A stretch of 64,000 bases of DNA from Stutzerimonas stutzeri (GCA_901420285.1 CABDVE010000001.1:1798001-1862000), one strand, 5' to 3'. Positions 33,427 through 48,213 are shown, numbered from the stretch's first letter. Numbers and translations are program-made. The notes: generated by a model not told the origin, from the sequence alone.

Positions 33427-34650
33427 ATGTTTAGATCATTATTTCTAATGTTGGTGTTACTGGCCGGCTTACTCGCCGGGCCTTATCTTTCCGGTCGACA
33501 AGGCTATGTACGCATTGAAACGGCGAATAATATTTACGAAATGTCTATAACCACCTTAGTAATCTTATTCGTAGTGGCCTTAGCGGTAATTTACGCGATA
33601 GAATGGATTATCAGCCGCTTCTTACGTTTGAGTAACAATACTTACAGCTGGTTCTCCCGCCGTAAACGGACGAAAGCGCAAAAACAAACCCTTAAAGGTT
33701 TAATGAAAATGAACGAGGGCGATTACCTTAAAGCGGAAAAATTGATTGGTAAAAACGCTAAACACTCCGATGAGCCGATTCTTAATCTCATCAAAGCAGC
33801 AGAAGCCGCACAGCAACGAGGCGACGAATTTAGCGCTAATCGCTATTTAATTGAGGCGACCGAATTAGCTGGTTCCGATAATCTGTTAGTCGAAATTGCC
33901 CGCACTCGCATTTTATTACAACAGCATAAATTGCCGGCAGCGCGTAGTTCCATAGATAGCCTGTTGGAAATGACTGATCGTAATAAAGAAGTGTTAAAAC
34001 TGGCGGTGGAAATTTATCGCCAATCAAAAGCGTATCAAGCCCTTGATAACATTTTAGAGCCGGTTCAACGTTCCGGCCTCTATTCCGCGGATGAATTCAA
34101 AGCGTTACAGACTGAAACGGAAAACGGTTTACTTGATGAAAAAATGAATGAAGAAGGGGTGGATGGCTTACTGGCTTGGTGGGGAGAACAACCTCGTCGC
34201 CGTCGTAATGAGTTAGATTTAAAAGTTGCGCTGATTGAACGCTTGATTGATTGTAACGACCACGAATCTGCTTACGAATTTGCCCTCGATGTATTGAAAA
34301 AATGGGGGGACAATACGCCATTAAGCAATGCGCTATGCACACAAATCACTCGCTTGCAACCGACAGATAACAGTAAACTGGTCAAAATCATAGAAAAACG
34401 CACTAAAAATGCCGATGAAAAACAACAATGTGCGATCAATCGTGCGTTAGGTTACTTATATGTGCGCAACAATGAGTTCGAAAAAGCGGCGGAAGCCTTT
34501 AAAAAAGTGACCGCTTGCCCTGCTCAATTGGAATCCAATGACCGCATGATGGCCGCTTATGTATTCGAACAAGCTGGTGACAAAGTGGCAGCTGAGCAAA
34601 TTCGACAAGAAAGCTTACGTAACGCAATGTCTTTAAAAGAAAATGTATAG
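33427..34650 (+). CDS. hemY: HemY, TPR-repeat membrane protein
   Basis: 407 aa. Two N-terminal membrane segments (about 3-20 and 40-60), a short basic stretch RRKRTKAQK, then TPR-type helical repeats in the cytoplasmic part. This gamma-proteobacterial HemY is not the Bacillus oxidase of the same name. It is thought to help assemble heme-synthesis enzymes. Last gene of hemCDXY. Confidence 0.92.
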   Translation: MFRSLFLMLVLLAGLLAGPYLSGRQGYVRIETANNIYEMSITTLVILFVVALAVIYAIEWIISRFLRLSNNTYSWFSRRKRTKAQKQTLKGLMKMNEGDYLKAEKLIGKNAKHSDEPILNLIKAAEAAQQRGDEFSANRYLIEATELAGSDNLLVEIARTRILLQQHKLPAARSSIDSLLEMTDRNKEVLKLAVEIYRQSKAYQALDNILEPVQRSGLYSADEFKALQTETENGLLDEKMNEEGVDGLLAWWGEQPRRRRNELDLKVALIERLIDCNDHESAYEFALDVLKKWGDNTPLSNALCTQITRLQPTDNSKLVKIIEKRTKNADEKQQCAINRALGYLYVRNNEFEKAAEAFKKVTACPAQLESNDRMMAAYVFEQAGDKVAAEQIRQESLRNAMSLKENV

Positions 34651-34677
34651 CTAATAACACCGAGCCAACGCTTGAAT

Positions 34678-34715
34678 AGGCCATAATGAGTATATTTTGC
34701 TACTCACTATGGCTT
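34678..34715 (+). terminator. Terminator between hemY and hemN
   Basis: Imperfect stem GCCATAATGAGTA / TACTCACTATGGC followed by TTTTCTTTAT, about 30 bp after the hemY stop. Confidence 0.7.
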
Positions 34716-34755
34716 TTCTTTATCTTTCAATACGTACTTCCACATTCAAAGCTTT

Positions 34756-34767
34756 CAATGCGGTGCT
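34756..34767 (+). repeat. 12-mer CAATGCGGTGCT, hemY-hemN spacer copy
   Basis: Exact plus-strand copy between the converging hemY and hemN genes, after the hemY terminator. Confidence 0.85.
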
Positions 34768-34818
34768 GATTTTGCATCTCACCAAATAAAATCTATCGTT
34801 TGCCGATCAATTTTGAAA

Positions 34819-36186
34819 TTAAATAATACGCGAAAATTGCTGACGTTTTGCCGCGGCGCGGGAGTAAGTATCAAAACATAAACAAATGTTACGAATTAAT
34901 AAGCGCCCCTTTGGCGAAACCTGCAAACCTGTTGAAGATTGCTTGATTAGGCCGTCCTCCATTAAAGGCTGTAAAAGCGCTAAATCTTCATTGAAATGCT
35001 CAGTGAATTGAATACCGTATTGGGCTTCAAACGGCGCAAAGTCCAATTTAAAATTACAAATTAATGCCTTGATTACATCACGGCGTAAACAATCTTCCGC
35101 GCTCAATACTAATCCTTTATGTAAGGCGTTACCTTTTTCTTCCACAAGAGAGTAATAGGTTTTGAGATCTTTTTCGTTTTGCGCATAAGTGTCGCCTAAC
35201 AAACTGATTGATGACACCCCAAGCCCTAATAAATCCGCATCCTCTTGCGTGGTATAACCTTGGAAATTGCGGTGCAATACACCGTTTTGTTGCGCAACAG
35301 CCAATTCATCGTGCGGTTTGGCAAAGTGATCCATACCAATAAATTTATAACCCGCTGCACCTAAGGTTTCGATAGTTTTTTGTAAAATCGTCAATTTTGT
35401 TTCAGGCGGCGGGAGTTGCGCTTCTTTAATTTTCGCTTGCCCCGGTACGCGGCTTGGCAAATGCGCATAGTTAAAAATACTTAAGCGATCTGGATCTAAT
35501 GCTATGACTTTTTCCAACGTAAACATAAAACTTTCTACGTTTTGCAGCGGCAAACCATAAATTAAATCAAGATTAGTAGATTGAAAACCTAATTCGCGCG
35601 CGCGTTCTAATAAAGCTTGAATAAAAGTTTCATCTTGTTCACGATTTACCGCTTTTTGCACAGCTTTATTAAAATCCTGTACGCCCATGCTCATTCGATT
35701 AAAACCAAGCGCACGTAAATGATCAAGCATAGAAAGCTCAATTCGGCGCGGGTCAATTTCAATAGAAATCTCTGCATCATCGGCAATTGAAAAATGCGCT
35801 TTCAACATCGCCATTAAACGCTCGGATTGCGCCTTACTTAAATAGGTTGGAGTGCCACCGCCCCAGTGGATTTGGGTTACAATGCGGTGCTGAAATAACG
35901 GTGCACGAGAAGTAATCTCTTTTTTAAGAAAATCTAAATAGATATCCGCTTTATGCTGATGACGTGTAATAACCTTGTTACAGGCGCAGAAATAGCACAG
36001 TTGATGGCAAAAGGGAATATGCACATAAAGAGAAAGAGGGCGATGAGGATAACGCGCTGCTGCATTGAGAAAATCTTGTTCGGTATAATTTTCATGAAAC
36101 TCTAATGCTGTTGGATACGAGGTGTAACGTGGACCGGATTGATTATACTTGTGAATAAGTTCGTGATCCCAAATAATTTCTGACAT
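34819..36186 (-). CDS. hemN: Oxygen-independent coproporphyrinogen III oxidase HemN
   Basis: 455 aa, close to E. coli HemN (457). The radical-SAM cluster cysteines are Cys60, Cys64 and Cys67 (IPFCHQLCYFCAC), with Cys69 as in true HemN. The N-terminal segment before the motif (KYNQSGPRYTSYPTA) is also typical of true HemN and absent from HemW. It decarboxylates coproporphyrinogen III without oxygen. The start overlaps the upstream gene as TAATG. One exact 12-mer (35880-35891) codes Gln-His-Arg-Ile. Confidence 0.96.
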   Translation of the reverse strand: MSEIIWDHELIHKYNQSGPRYTSYPTALEFHENYTEQDFLNAAARYPHRPLSLYVHIPFCHQLCYFCACNKVITRHQHKADIYLDFLKKEITSRAPLFQHRIVTQIHWGGGTPTYLSKAQSERLMAMLKAHFSIADDAEISIEIDPRRIELSMLDHLRALGFNRMSMGVQDFNKAVQKAVNREQDETFIQALLERARELGFQSTNLDLIYGLPLQNVESFMFTLEKVIALDPDRLSIFNYAHLPSRVPGQAKIKEAQLPPPETKLTILQKTIETLGAAGYKFIGMDHFAKPHDELAVAQQNGVLHRNFQGYTTQEDADLLGLGVSSISLLGDTYAQNEKDLKTYYSLVEEKGNALHKGLVLSAEDCLRRDVIKALICNFKLDFAPFEAQYGIQFTEHFNEDLALLQPLMEDGLIKQSSTGLQVSPKGRLLIRNICLCFDTYSRAAAKRQQFSRII

Positions 36187-36632
36187 TAAAACTCCCCAAA
36201 TTGTTTGATGTCGTCTAATAATTGACGTATTTCTTTAATAATATCCTGTTCAAATTTTATTTCGGCACTCTTGCGTTCCAGATCAAGACGCATCCGCGTT
36301 TTTTTCTCAAGCTGTTTATAATTCTCGTGAGTCGGCATATCACGTACAATTTTATGAAGTTGCATCATTGCCGGATAAGGTTGCAAATTTTTACCGAAAG
36401 GCATTAGCAACATCGCTAAACGAATAACACCTTCAGAATGATTACATTCGCCACTTTGCATCGCTTTGCCAATAATTTCAATACTTTCCTTCAAACGATT
36501 GCAACGTGCGGCCTTAGCTTGTGCAATCATTCCTTGTTGCTGTTTCAATGCCTTTAATAAACGCGTTGCATAAAAAGCCAAGCCGAAAATCACGGAGAAC
36601 GCTAACAAGGCTAAAATAATGATCCACACCAT
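36186..36632 (-). CDS. DUF2489 family membrane-anchored protein
   Basis: 148 aa. One N-terminal membrane segment (about residues 2-24), then a soluble helical, charged domain ending in a coiled-coil-like stretch (about 105-145). It matches my memory of the DUF2489 family, found next to yihI and hemN in gamma-proteobacteria; the function is unknown. Stop overlaps the hemN start by one base and it begins 3 nt after the yihI stop, so the three genes are one unit. Confidence 0.8.
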   Translation of the reverse strand: MVWIIILALLAFSVIFGLAFYATRLLKALKQQQGMIAQAKAARCNRLKESIEIIGKAMQSGECNHSEGVIRLAMLLMPFGKNLQPYPAMMQLHKIVRDMPTHENYKQLEKKTRMRLDLERKSAEIKFEQDIIKEIRQLLDDIKQFGEF

Positions 36633-36635
36633 ACA

Positions 36636-37202
36636 TTATCTAAACTGGTTAATATCAATACGTTCGAAAGTGCGATACAAGTCGTCTTCGTCGTCTTCTT
36701 CCTCGTCTGCAATACCGAGCTCTTTCATCAACTCGGCAATACGATCGAGGCATTCATCGACAAATTGTTGATCCGCTTTACTGATAGCCTTGCCTTCGTC
36801 CAACGCGTCCAACAATTCATTAAGAATTTCATTATTCTCAAGACTTTCTAACTCTTGCATAGGATCCGATTTTTTTACTGCTTTCATCAGCGGGATCGTT
36901 TGAGCTTTTTCAGGCTTATAGACAAATTCTATAATTAACGGAATTTTCTTTTTGCTACCAATTTTTGGATCTTTAATTTCTTTTGACTGATTGTTTTGTT
37001 TATTCTCAACAAGACTATGACGAGAACCTGAAACCAAACCTTTGTGTTTACGCTTTTTCTTCTCTTCGCGAGCCTTACTATCAAGTTCATAACGAGTTAA
37101 TTTTTTGCCCGAACGTGATGCTTTCGGCATTTGTGTTTTTTTATCCGACTTGCGAATCGGCATCACATCACTAATTCGGCGTGTTTTTTTCTTACGAGCC
37201 AT
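36636..37202 (-). CDS. yihI: Der GTPase-activating protein YihI
   Basis: 188 aa. A very basic, lysine-rich N-terminal half (starts [12 protein letters not shown]; further Lys/Arg clusters to about 100) and an acidic C-terminal part (EEEDDEDD). This is the known shape of YihI, which stimulates GTP hydrolysis by Der (EngA) and so affects 50S subunit maturation. Longer than some enterobacterial forms. First gene of yihI-DUF2489-hemN. Confidence 0.92.
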   Translation of the reverse strand: MARKKKTRRISDVMPIRKSDKKTQMPKASRSGKKLTRYELDSKAREEKKKRKHKGLVSGSRHSLVENKQNNQSKEIKDPKIGSKKKIPLIIEFVYKPEKAQTIPLMKAVKKSDPMQELESLENNEILNELLDALDEGKAISKADQQFVDECLDRIAELMKELGIADEEEDDEDDLYRTFERIDINQFR

Positions 37203-37316
37203 TAAGGTTGCTCCTTTATTGTAAAATGGGAGCAGATTGTATCATTCAAGCCGTTTTTTCTCATTAACTAATAGCGATAATTCTGTTTCATTAACGCAAA
37301 AACGCATTGTGATTTC

Positions 37317-37328
37317 AGCACCGCATTG
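37317..37328 (-). repeat. 12-mer CAATGCGGTGCT, first of two copies between yihI and rrn operon 2
   Basis: Exact copy (minus orientation), intergenic, 53 bp before a second copy in the same orientation. Confidence 0.85.
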
Positions 37329-37380
37329 GAAACGATTATAGGCGCGCTAATTAAGAGCCACAGAATTGAACATCGGTTTA

Positions 37381-37392
37381 AGCACCGCATTG
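37381..37392 (-). repeat. 12-mer CAATGCGGTGCT, second copy between yihI and rrn operon 2
   Basis: Exact copy (minus orientation) in the flank shared with rrn operon 1; it corresponds to 2861-2872. Confidence 0.85.
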
Positions 37393-37430
37393 GAGCTGTC
37401 TGTCTTTCTCCCCTTTTGCGATTTTTTGCC

Positions 37431-37462
37431 AATAAAAAACCCCGGCCTTGTGACCGGGGTTC
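37431..37462 (-). terminator. Rho-independent terminator of rrn operon 2
   Basis: Same GC-rich stem and T-run as behind operon 1, with a single base change in the loop. Confidence 0.9.
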
Positions 37463-37473
37463 CTTTCATATCT

Positions 37474-37590
37474 ACCTGGCGGTGCCCTACTCTCACATGG
37501 GGAAACCCCACACTACCATCGGCATTTCGGCGTTTCACTTCTGAGTTCGGTATGGGGTCAGGTGGGACCACCGCTCTATCGCCGCCAGGA
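37474..37590 (-). rRNA. rrf: 5S ribosomal RNA, operon 2
   Basis: About 117 nt, nearly identical to the first copy (one base difference visible, GGGTTTCCCC against GGGCTTCCCC). The 23S-5S spacer upstream is about 80 bp longer than in operon 1. Confidence 0.93.
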
Positions 37591-37825
37591 TTATTCGGTT
37601 TTAGACTTTAGACCTTGGACGTTAGCTTTATGCCTTGGTCTTCGTCTTTGTTGTCTTTGTCGTCTTTATGCTTTATCCGCGCTTTTATTGGCTACAAGCT
37701 AAACTTTCGTTTTGTGTCGTTTTATTTTTTTCTTTTTTTGTTCTTTTGTTACTTTTACTTTATTCTGTTTTGTTTTGTCTTTTTCGTTAGCTTCACTGCT
37801 CTCTTAAAAACATTTGAGCGTTGTA

Positions 37826-40722
<2,897 letters not shown>

Positions 40723-40891
40723 TACAACCTCAAATGCTCTTCTTATGATTTGCATTTAATGGCTATCTTTAATTCAACTAACACTCTTAAATTGCTTTTG
40801 TTCAATTCAGAGTTTTTAACAAAACATGTTGTTATTTCGTTTTACTCAGACTTTCTTTCGAAAATCTCTCGTTTTTAGCTTGTTTCCAATT

Positions 40892-40904
40892 TTTTAAAGA
40901 ACAG
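40892..40904 (-). promoter_or_regulatory. boxA-like element in the 16S-23S spacer, operon 2
   Basis: Same CTGTTCTTTAAAA on the minus strand as in operon 1; the whole tRNA-Ala to 23S spacer appears identical. Confidence 0.65.
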
Positions 40905-40997
40905 TTTGATAAAATTTTTTAGTTATTATCGTTAAATAAACTTTTACTATATTTTAAAACTTATATTACATTTTAAAATTTACTTAACGATGATAAC

Positions 40998-41073
40998 TGG
41001 TGGAGATAAGCGGGATCGAACCGCTGACCTCCTGCGTGCAAGGCAGGCGCTCTCCCAGCTGAGCTATATCCCC
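40998..41073 (-). tRNA. tRNA-Ala (anticodon TGC), operon 2
   Basis: 76 nt, identical to the operon 1 copy, CCA encoded. Confidence 0.97.
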
Positions 41074-41116
41074 ATTTCATCATCACTACCGCTTCCACTT
41101 CACTCACTCGTCAGAG

Positions 41117-41193
<77 letters not shown>

Positions 41194-41270
41194 AAGGGTA
41201 GTTTCTTCTGCTCATTTGTCTACAATACACCAGACAATCTGTGTGAACACTCGCTGTCGCTCATTTTTGG

Positions 41271-42810
<1,540 letters not shown>

Positions 42811-42980
42811 AAGTTTAATCGCTCAATATTCTGCTTGCTAAAAGTTTTCGCTTCTCACTTATAAATTAAATTAAAAGTAAGCTTTATGAATTTCTAGTTA
42901 GCACCTATTAAGACTTCAAAATTAAAAATATTTTCAAAATAAGTCAATCAACAAGTGCCCACACAGATTGTCTGATTCAT

Positions 42981-42992
42981 TGTTAAAGAGCA
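42981..42992 (-). promoter_or_regulatory. Leader boxA of rrn operon 2
   Basis: TGCTCTTTAACA on the minus strand, as in operon 1. Confidence 0.8.
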
Positions 42993-42996
42993 AAAA

Positions 42997-43045
42997 ACAA
43001 CGACGCACGTGTAAATTTGACTATTTCACAACCGTGCGTCGTTGT
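42997..43045 (-). promoter_or_regulatory. Leader hairpin of rrn operon 2 with compensatory change
   Basis: Arms at 42997-43009 and 43033-43045 (ACAACGACGCACG / CGTGCGTCGTTGT) are perfect complements. Relative to operon 1 both arms changed at the same pair (T-A to C-G), so the stem is preserved. The loop is unchanged. Confidence 0.85.
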
Positions 43046-43054
43046 GTGCCGCGT

Positions 43055-43082
43055 ATTATAGGAATTTTCTAACCTCGCGCAA
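43055..43082 (-). promoter_or_regulatory. rrn operon 2 promoter
   Basis: Minus strand -35 TTGCGC (43077-43082), 16-bp spacer, -10 TATAAT (43055-43060), same GC-rich discriminator as operon 1. Only a few bases differ from the first promoter. The murI stop is about 70 bp upstream, with no terminator visible between. Confidence 0.8.
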
Positions 43083-43149
43083 GCACTTTTTACAAAAAAA
43101 TTGAAAAAACTTACTTTTTGCCTACAAAAACACCAAAACGATAAAATAT

Positions 43150-43959
43150 TTACTCATTCAACAAGTTTAATTCCTTAAATCCCCACAATAATAACGCTAA
43201 TTTTAATTTCTCCGGATTTTCCAGTTCTTTTGTGCTAAAAACTTGATTAACTTGCGGCAGTCTTTTTTCTGAATTTATTTCAGCGTCCTCAAGCAAATGT
43301 TTTAAATGTTTTGCAATCGCGTAGCCAGGATCCATAAAATTTTTCACTTGCGGCAAGCAAATTTGAATTTCATCTTTAATCAGTGGAAAATGCGTACAAC
43401 CTAAACAAATCGTATCTAAATCCGCCATATTTTTCCAAGGCTTAAGCTCGTTACTCAAAGCGATAAGATCGACCGATTGTCCTTGAATTTTCTGTTCGGC
43501 GATTTCCACCAATATTGTCGAGCCTAATTTTTCAACCTTGCAATGCGGTGCAAAACGCTCAATTAAATTGTTTACATATTCCCGTTTTACTGTACCTTTA
43601 GTCGCTAATAATCCAATATGTTTTGTTTGTGATCTTTGCGCAGCCGGCTTAATAGCCGGCACCGTACCGACTACCGGAATAGAAAATCTTTCGCGCAGAG
43701 GCGACAATACGACGGTACTGGCGGTATTACAGGCAATTACGATAGCATCAAGCGAAAATTTCTCATTGATGCTCTGACAGACATTCAACGTACGCACAAT
43801 AATTTCCTCTTCTGACTTCTCGGAGTAAGGAAAGCCTGCATTGTCAAAGCAATACAAATAATGACAATCGGGTGACAATTTTTTAGCTTCTTTGTAAACG
43901 CTTAATCCACCCATACCAGAATCAAAAAAAAGTACCGTAGGTTGTTTTTTTATTGCCAT
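43150..43959 (-). CDS. murI: Glutamate racemase
   Basis: 269 aa. The two catalytic cysteines are Cys77 (VIACNTAST) and Cys188 (CLGCTHFPL); the N-terminal DSGMGGLSV loop is present. It supplies D-glutamate for peptidoglycan. Transcribed toward rrn operon 2, the same arrangement as murI-rrnB in E. coli. recG lies 27 bp upstream. A near 12-mer lies at 43541. Confidence 0.96.
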   Translation of the reverse strand: MAIKKQPTVLFFDSGMGGLSVYKEAKKLSPDCHYLYCFDNAGFPYSEKSEEEIIVRTLNVCQSINEKFSLDAIVIACNTASTVVLSPLRERFSIPVVGTVPAIKPAAQRSQTKHIGLLATKGTVKREYVNNLIERFAPHCKVEKLGSTILVEIAEQKIQGQSVDLIALSNELKPWKNMADLDTICLGCTHFPLIKDEIQICLPQVKNFMDPGYAIAKHLKHLLEDAEINSEKRLPQVNQVFSTKELENPEKLKLALLLWGFKELNLLNE

Positions 43960-43986
43960 AAAACTTTTCCAAAACCGAGCGCACGC

Positions 43987-46068
43987 TTAAGCGTTCGAGT
44001 AAATTTCCTTATTATTCAACCAACGTTGAATCAAACAATCCGCCATATCGGGATATTTCTGAATTAGCATTTTTGCGTAATGCTGCACCATTGGAATCAT
44101 TTTGCGATCGCGCATTAAATTCGCTACCTTAAATTCCGCCACACCAGTTTGCTTTGTACCAAGCACCTCACCCGGCCCGCGAATTTCCAAATCTTTCTCC
44201 GAAATCACAAAGCCATCTTGGCTATCGCGCAATACTTGCAAGCGTTTTTGAGAAATTTTTCCAAGTGGCGATTTATACATCAGAACACAGAAAGATGCGG
44301 TGCTTCCACGCCCCACGCGTCCGCGTAATTGATGAAGTTGTGATAATCCCAACCGTTCGGCATTTTCAATAATCATTAAACTCGCATTCGGCACATCCAC
44401 CCCGACTTCAATGACTGTTGTAGCAACTAAAACATCCAGTTCGGCATGCTTAAACTGTCCCATCACAACCTGCTTTTCTTGCGCTTTCATGCGCCCATGG
44501 ACTAAGCCAATTTTCAACATCGGCAAAGCTTTCGTTAAATCTTCGCAAATAGCTTCAGCGGCTTGCGCCTCCAATACTTCCGATTCATCAATCAGCGTAC
44601 ATACCCAATAGGCTTGTCGCCTTTCCTTCACACAGGCTTCTTTCACTCGCTCCACGATTTCGGCACGACGGTCTTCCGAAATAACGACCGTAGTAATTGG
44701 CGAGCGACCCGGCGGTAATTCATCAATAATTGATGTATCCAAATCCGCATACACCGTCATTGCTAAAGTTCGCGGAATAGGCGTTGCAGTCATAATCAGT
44801 TGATGCGGATAAAATCCTGCTTTTTCTCCTTTTTCGCGTAGCATCAAGCGTTGGTGAACACCAAAGCGGTGCTGTTCGTCAATGATAACTAAAGCAAGCT
44901 CAGCGAACTCCACGCCCTCTTGGAAAAGCGCATGCGTGCCGACTACTATTTGCATCGCACCACTCTTGATCTTTTCAAGCTCTGCCCGACGCGCCTTGCC
45001 TTTTACTTTTCCGGCAAGCCAACCCACATTGATACCCAAAGGTTCAAACCAACGGCGGAAATTATCGGCATGCTGCTCGGCTAAAATTTCTGTCGGTGCC
45101 ATTAACGCCACTTGTTTACCATTATCAATCGCAGTCAAGGCAGCTAACGCGGCGACTAACGTTTTGCCGGATCCCACATCGCCTTGCACCAAACGCATCA
45201 TTGGGAAATTTTTCGCTAGATCTTGTTCTATATCGCCGACCACGCGCGTTTGCGCCTCAGTGGGACGGAAAGATAAGCCGGCTAAAAATCGTTGTTTTAA
45301 ATCCGTTTGATCACGTAAAGGTAAAGCTAAAAACTGCTGCATTCCTAATCGAACTTTTTGCATGGCGAGATTATGTGCGAGCAATTCTTCAAAAATCAGT
45401 CTTTGTTGAGCGGGGTGCTTGCCTTGTTCTAATATTTCAAGCGAAATGTCTGGCGGTGGACGATGTAGTAAACGAAGCGCTTCTTTTAAACTGAACTGAT
45501 GCGGATTTAATTCATGAGGCAAAATTTCCGCAATCTGCACGTTGTCAAGCAGCGCCAACGCTTGATCCATTAATTTTCGTAATAAATTTTGTTTGAGTCC
45601 TTCGGTGGTCGAATAAATTGGTGTCAGCGTTTCTTCCAACTCAAGCGGTGCATTATCGCGAACGATTTGATATTCGGGATGGTGAATTTCCGCCATAAAG
45701 CGGCCGCGCTTTACTTCGCCAAACGCTTTCACGCGCTCGCCAATTTGAAAACTGTTGCGCATGCCCGCGTTAAAATTGAAAAAACGCAACATAATTTTTG
45801 AGGTGCCATCGGATAAACCAACGGACAAAATGGGGCGGCGACCGAAAGTTACTTCACAGGTTTGCACCACGCCTTCAATAGTGGAATATTGCTCCGGGCG
45901 GAGCTGCGCTATCGGCGTGATGCGAGTACGATCTTCATAGCGAATCGGCAAATGGAACAGCAAATCTTGCAAGTTATGAATGCCGAGTTTACCAAGTTTA
46001 TCGGAAATCGCTGCGCCCACGCCGGTGAGAGTCGTCAACGGCACCGCATTGAGAAGCCGTGCATTCAT
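43987..46068 (-). CDS. recG: ATP-dependent DNA helicase RecG
   Basis: 693 aa. N-terminal wedge/OB-fold domain (about 1-150), helicase motif I QGDVGSGKT, motif II DEQH, motif III TATPIPRT and motif VI QLRGRVGRG. It remodels stalled replication forks and Holliday junctions. The start overlaps the spoT stop by ATGA, implying translational coupling. In E. coli trmH lies between spoT and recG; here it is absent. Near copies of the 12-mer lie at about 44294 and 46040. Confidence 0.97.
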   Translation of the reverse strand: MNARLLNAVPLTTLTGVGAAISDKLGKLGIHNLQDLLFHLPIRYEDRTRITPIAQLRPEQYSTIEGVVQTCEVTFGRRPILSVGLSDGTSKIMLRFFNFNAGMRNSFQIGERVKAFGEVKRGRFMAEIHHPEYQIVRDNAPLELEETLTPIYSTTEGLKQNLLRKLMDQALALLDNVQIAEILPHELNPHQFSLKEALRLLHRPPPDISLEILEQGKHPAQQRLIFEELLAHNLAMQKVRLGMQQFLALPLRDQTDLKQRFLAGLSFRPTEAQTRVVGDIEQDLAKNFPMMRLVQGDVGSGKTLVAALAALTAIDNGKQVALMAPTEILAEQHADNFRRWFEPLGINVGWLAGKVKGKARRAELEKIKSGAMQIVVGTHALFQEGVEFAELALVIIDEQHRFGVHQRLMLREKGEKAGFYPHQLIMTATPIPRTLAMTVYADLDTSIIDELPPGRSPITTVVISEDRRAEIVERVKEACVKERRQAYWVCTLIDESEVLEAQAAEAICEDLTKALPMLKIGLVHGRMKAQEKQVVMGQFKHAELDVLVATTVIEVGVDVPNASLMIIENAERLGLSQLHQLRGRVGRGSTASFCVLMYKSPLGKISQKRLQVLRDSQDGFVISEKDLEIRGPGEVLGTKQTGVAEFKVANLMRDRKMIPMVQHYAKMLIQKYPDMADCLIQRWLNNKEIYSNA

Positions 46069-48176
46069 TCGTTAATATTACGTTTTACGTTCACCACACC
46101 GGTGATGCCTTTAATGCGATGAACAACATTCGCTAGATGTTTGGTGTCTTTTACACTAATTTGCAAAATTACCAATAACAAATTGCTCTCAAGTTCTTCT
46201 GTCCAAATATTTTGGATTCCGCTTTCGCTTGCGGTAATCGCAGTCATTAAACTCGGTAAAGCATTTTGTTCATTTAGGATTTCGATTTGCAATTCGGCGT
46301 CAAAATTGGCCGCACTTTGCACATTTTCCCATTTAGCTTGCATCAAGTGTCGATTTTGTTTGAGATTGCCGCAATGTTGATGATGAATCAGCAAAGCATG
46401 ATTTGCCATGCTTTGTCCCATTATCGGATCGCCGGGAATCGGATGGCAACATTGTGCGAACTGCGCGTTTGCCGTTAATGTCGGCGCAACAATAAGCGTA
46501 TTTGAAAGTGGCGCTGGTTGGTCATTTCCATTGGCTTTCATCGGTTCGCCGATTAATTGATGCGCGATGGCTGCAGCCTGTTGATTGCCCAAACCAATTT
46601 CACGTAATAATTCATCCGTAGAAGATAATTTCAGTTTGTCTAATACCTTTTGAATTCGCTCCATTGCAAGATCGCCCAAGGCGTGCGGTTCCAATGCGGT
46701 GCTCAATTCGCGTTCCCCGAGGAGCACCGCATCATCTTTACAGCGTTGTTTCAAATAATGGCGAATGCGAGTTTTTGCGCGCGCCGTAACTGCAAAGTTT
46801 AACCACGCAGCTTTCGGATGTGCATTCGGATCCGTAATAATATTAACGGTTTGGCCCGACTCTAACGCTTTGAATAAAGGATAAGGTTTGTGCTCAACAG
46901 TTACGCCCACGCAACTATTCCCCACATCAGAATGTACGGCATAAGCAAAATCCACAGCGGTCGCTCCTTTCGGCAATTCAACGATTCGGCCTTTTGGAGT
47001 AAACACAAAAATTTCTTTCGGGAAAAATTCGGATTTGACGTTTTCGATAAATTCAAAGGAATTGCCGACACTTTGTTGAATTTCCACCAGACTTTGTAAC
47101 CAACGTTGCGCGCGAATTTGCGCAGTTGTACTGTCATTTTTGCCGCTTTCTTTGTACACCCAATGGGCAGTTACGCCCATTTCTGCCACTTGTTCCATCT
47201 CTTCCGTGCGAATATGCACTTCCACCGGCACGCCATGCGGGCCAATCATCGATGTTTGCAAAGATTGATAACCGTTAGCTTTCGGCACCGCAATGTAATC
47301 TTTTACACGACCCGGACGCGGTTTATAAAGACTATGCATTTGTCCTAATACGCGATAACAATCGTCCGCATTCTTCACAATAATGCGGAACGCGTAAATA
47401 TCCATAATGGAGTGAAATTCCTGATCTTTCGCACACATTTTTTGGTAAATCTTGTAAAGATGTTTTTCTCGTCCCCATACACGGGCGAAAATTCCGGCGT
47501 TTTCCAAGCGCGCTTTGATTTCGTTTGAAATGCGTTCGATTAATTCTTGACGATTGCTACGCGCCGTATCCACTAACTTTTTCAACACTTCATAGCGGTG
47601 CGGATACATGGCTTCAAAGGAAAGATCTTCCAATTCGTTCTTAATGTGTTCAATACCCAAGCGATGCGCCAATGGACAATAAATTTCCAGCGTTTCTTTA
47701 GCAATACGACGGCGCTTGTCCGGACGTAATGCGCCGAGTGTACGCATATTATGAGTACGGTCGGCTAATTTAATCAATACGACTCGAATATCGCGCGTCA
47801 TCGCCAAAATCATTTTACGAAAATTTTCTACTTGCGCCTCTTGGCGAGTGCGGAATTTTAATTTATCAAGCTTCGACACGCCGTCCACAATTTCGGCAAC
47901 GCTGGCGCCGAATTCTTGTTTCAGCTGTTGTTCGGTGTAAGGCGTGTCTTCAATGACATCATGCAACAAGGCCGCCATCACGGCTTCGTGATCCAGATGC
48001 ATTTCTGCGATAATCGACGCCACCGCAACGGGATGAGTAATATAAGGTTCGCCACTTGAGCGAAATTGCCCTTTGTGCGCATCGCGTGCAATAACAAATG
48101 CGCGTTTGACTAATTCAATTTTATCTGCGGGCAAATACCCTTGAATGATTCGATCTAAATCTGCAAACAGTTCCAA
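46065..48176 (-). CDS. spoT: Bifunctional (p)ppGpp synthetase/hydrolase SpoT
   Basis: 703 aa. N-terminal HD hydrolase domain with His72-Asp73 and Glu76-Asp77 (LLHDVIEDT), a RelA/SpoT synthetase domain (about 230-340), a TGS domain (about 385-445, EIFVFTPKGRIVELP) and a C-terminal ACT domain (about 625-703). It balances the alarmone under starvation. Overlaps recG by 4 bp. One exact 12-mer (46692-46703) and a near copy in opposite orientation (46723-46734) lie close together inside the gene. Confidence 0.97.
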   Translation of the reverse strand: MELFADLDRIIQGYLPADKIELVKRAFVIARDAHKGQFRSSGEPYITHPVAVASIIAEMHLDHEAVMAALLHDVIEDTPYTEQQLKQEFGASVAEIVDGVSKLDKLKFRTRQEAQVENFRKMILAMTRDIRVVLIKLADRTHNMRTLGALRPDKRRRIAKETLEIYCPLAHRLGIEHIKNELEDLSFEAMYPHRYEVLKKLVDTARSNRQELIERISNEIKARLENAGIFARVWGREKHLYKIYQKMCAKDQEFHSIMDIYAFRIIVKNADDCYRVLGQMHSLYKPRPGRVKDYIAVPKANGYQSLQTSMIGPHGVPVEVHIRTEEMEQVAEMGVTAHWVYKESGKNDSTTAQIRAQRWLQSLVEIQQSVGNSFEFIENVKSEFFPKEIFVFTPKGRIVELPKGATAVDFAYAVHSDVGNSCVGVTVEHKPYPLFKALESGQTVNIITDPNAHPKAAWLNFAVTARAKTRIRHYLKQRCKDDAVLLGERELSTALEPHALGDLAMERIQKVLDKLKLSSTDELLREIGLGNQQAAAIAHQLIGEPMKANGNDQPAPLSNTLIVAPTLTANAQFAQCCHPIPGDPIMGQSMANHALLIHHQHCGNLKQNRHLMQAKWENVQSAANFDAELQIEILNEQNALPSLMTAITASESGIQNIWTEELESNLLLVILQISVKDTKHLANVVHRIKGITGVVNVKRNINE

Positions 48177-48213
48177 AGGACACCTGACTTTTTCAGTTGA
48201 ATGGATAGAAAAG

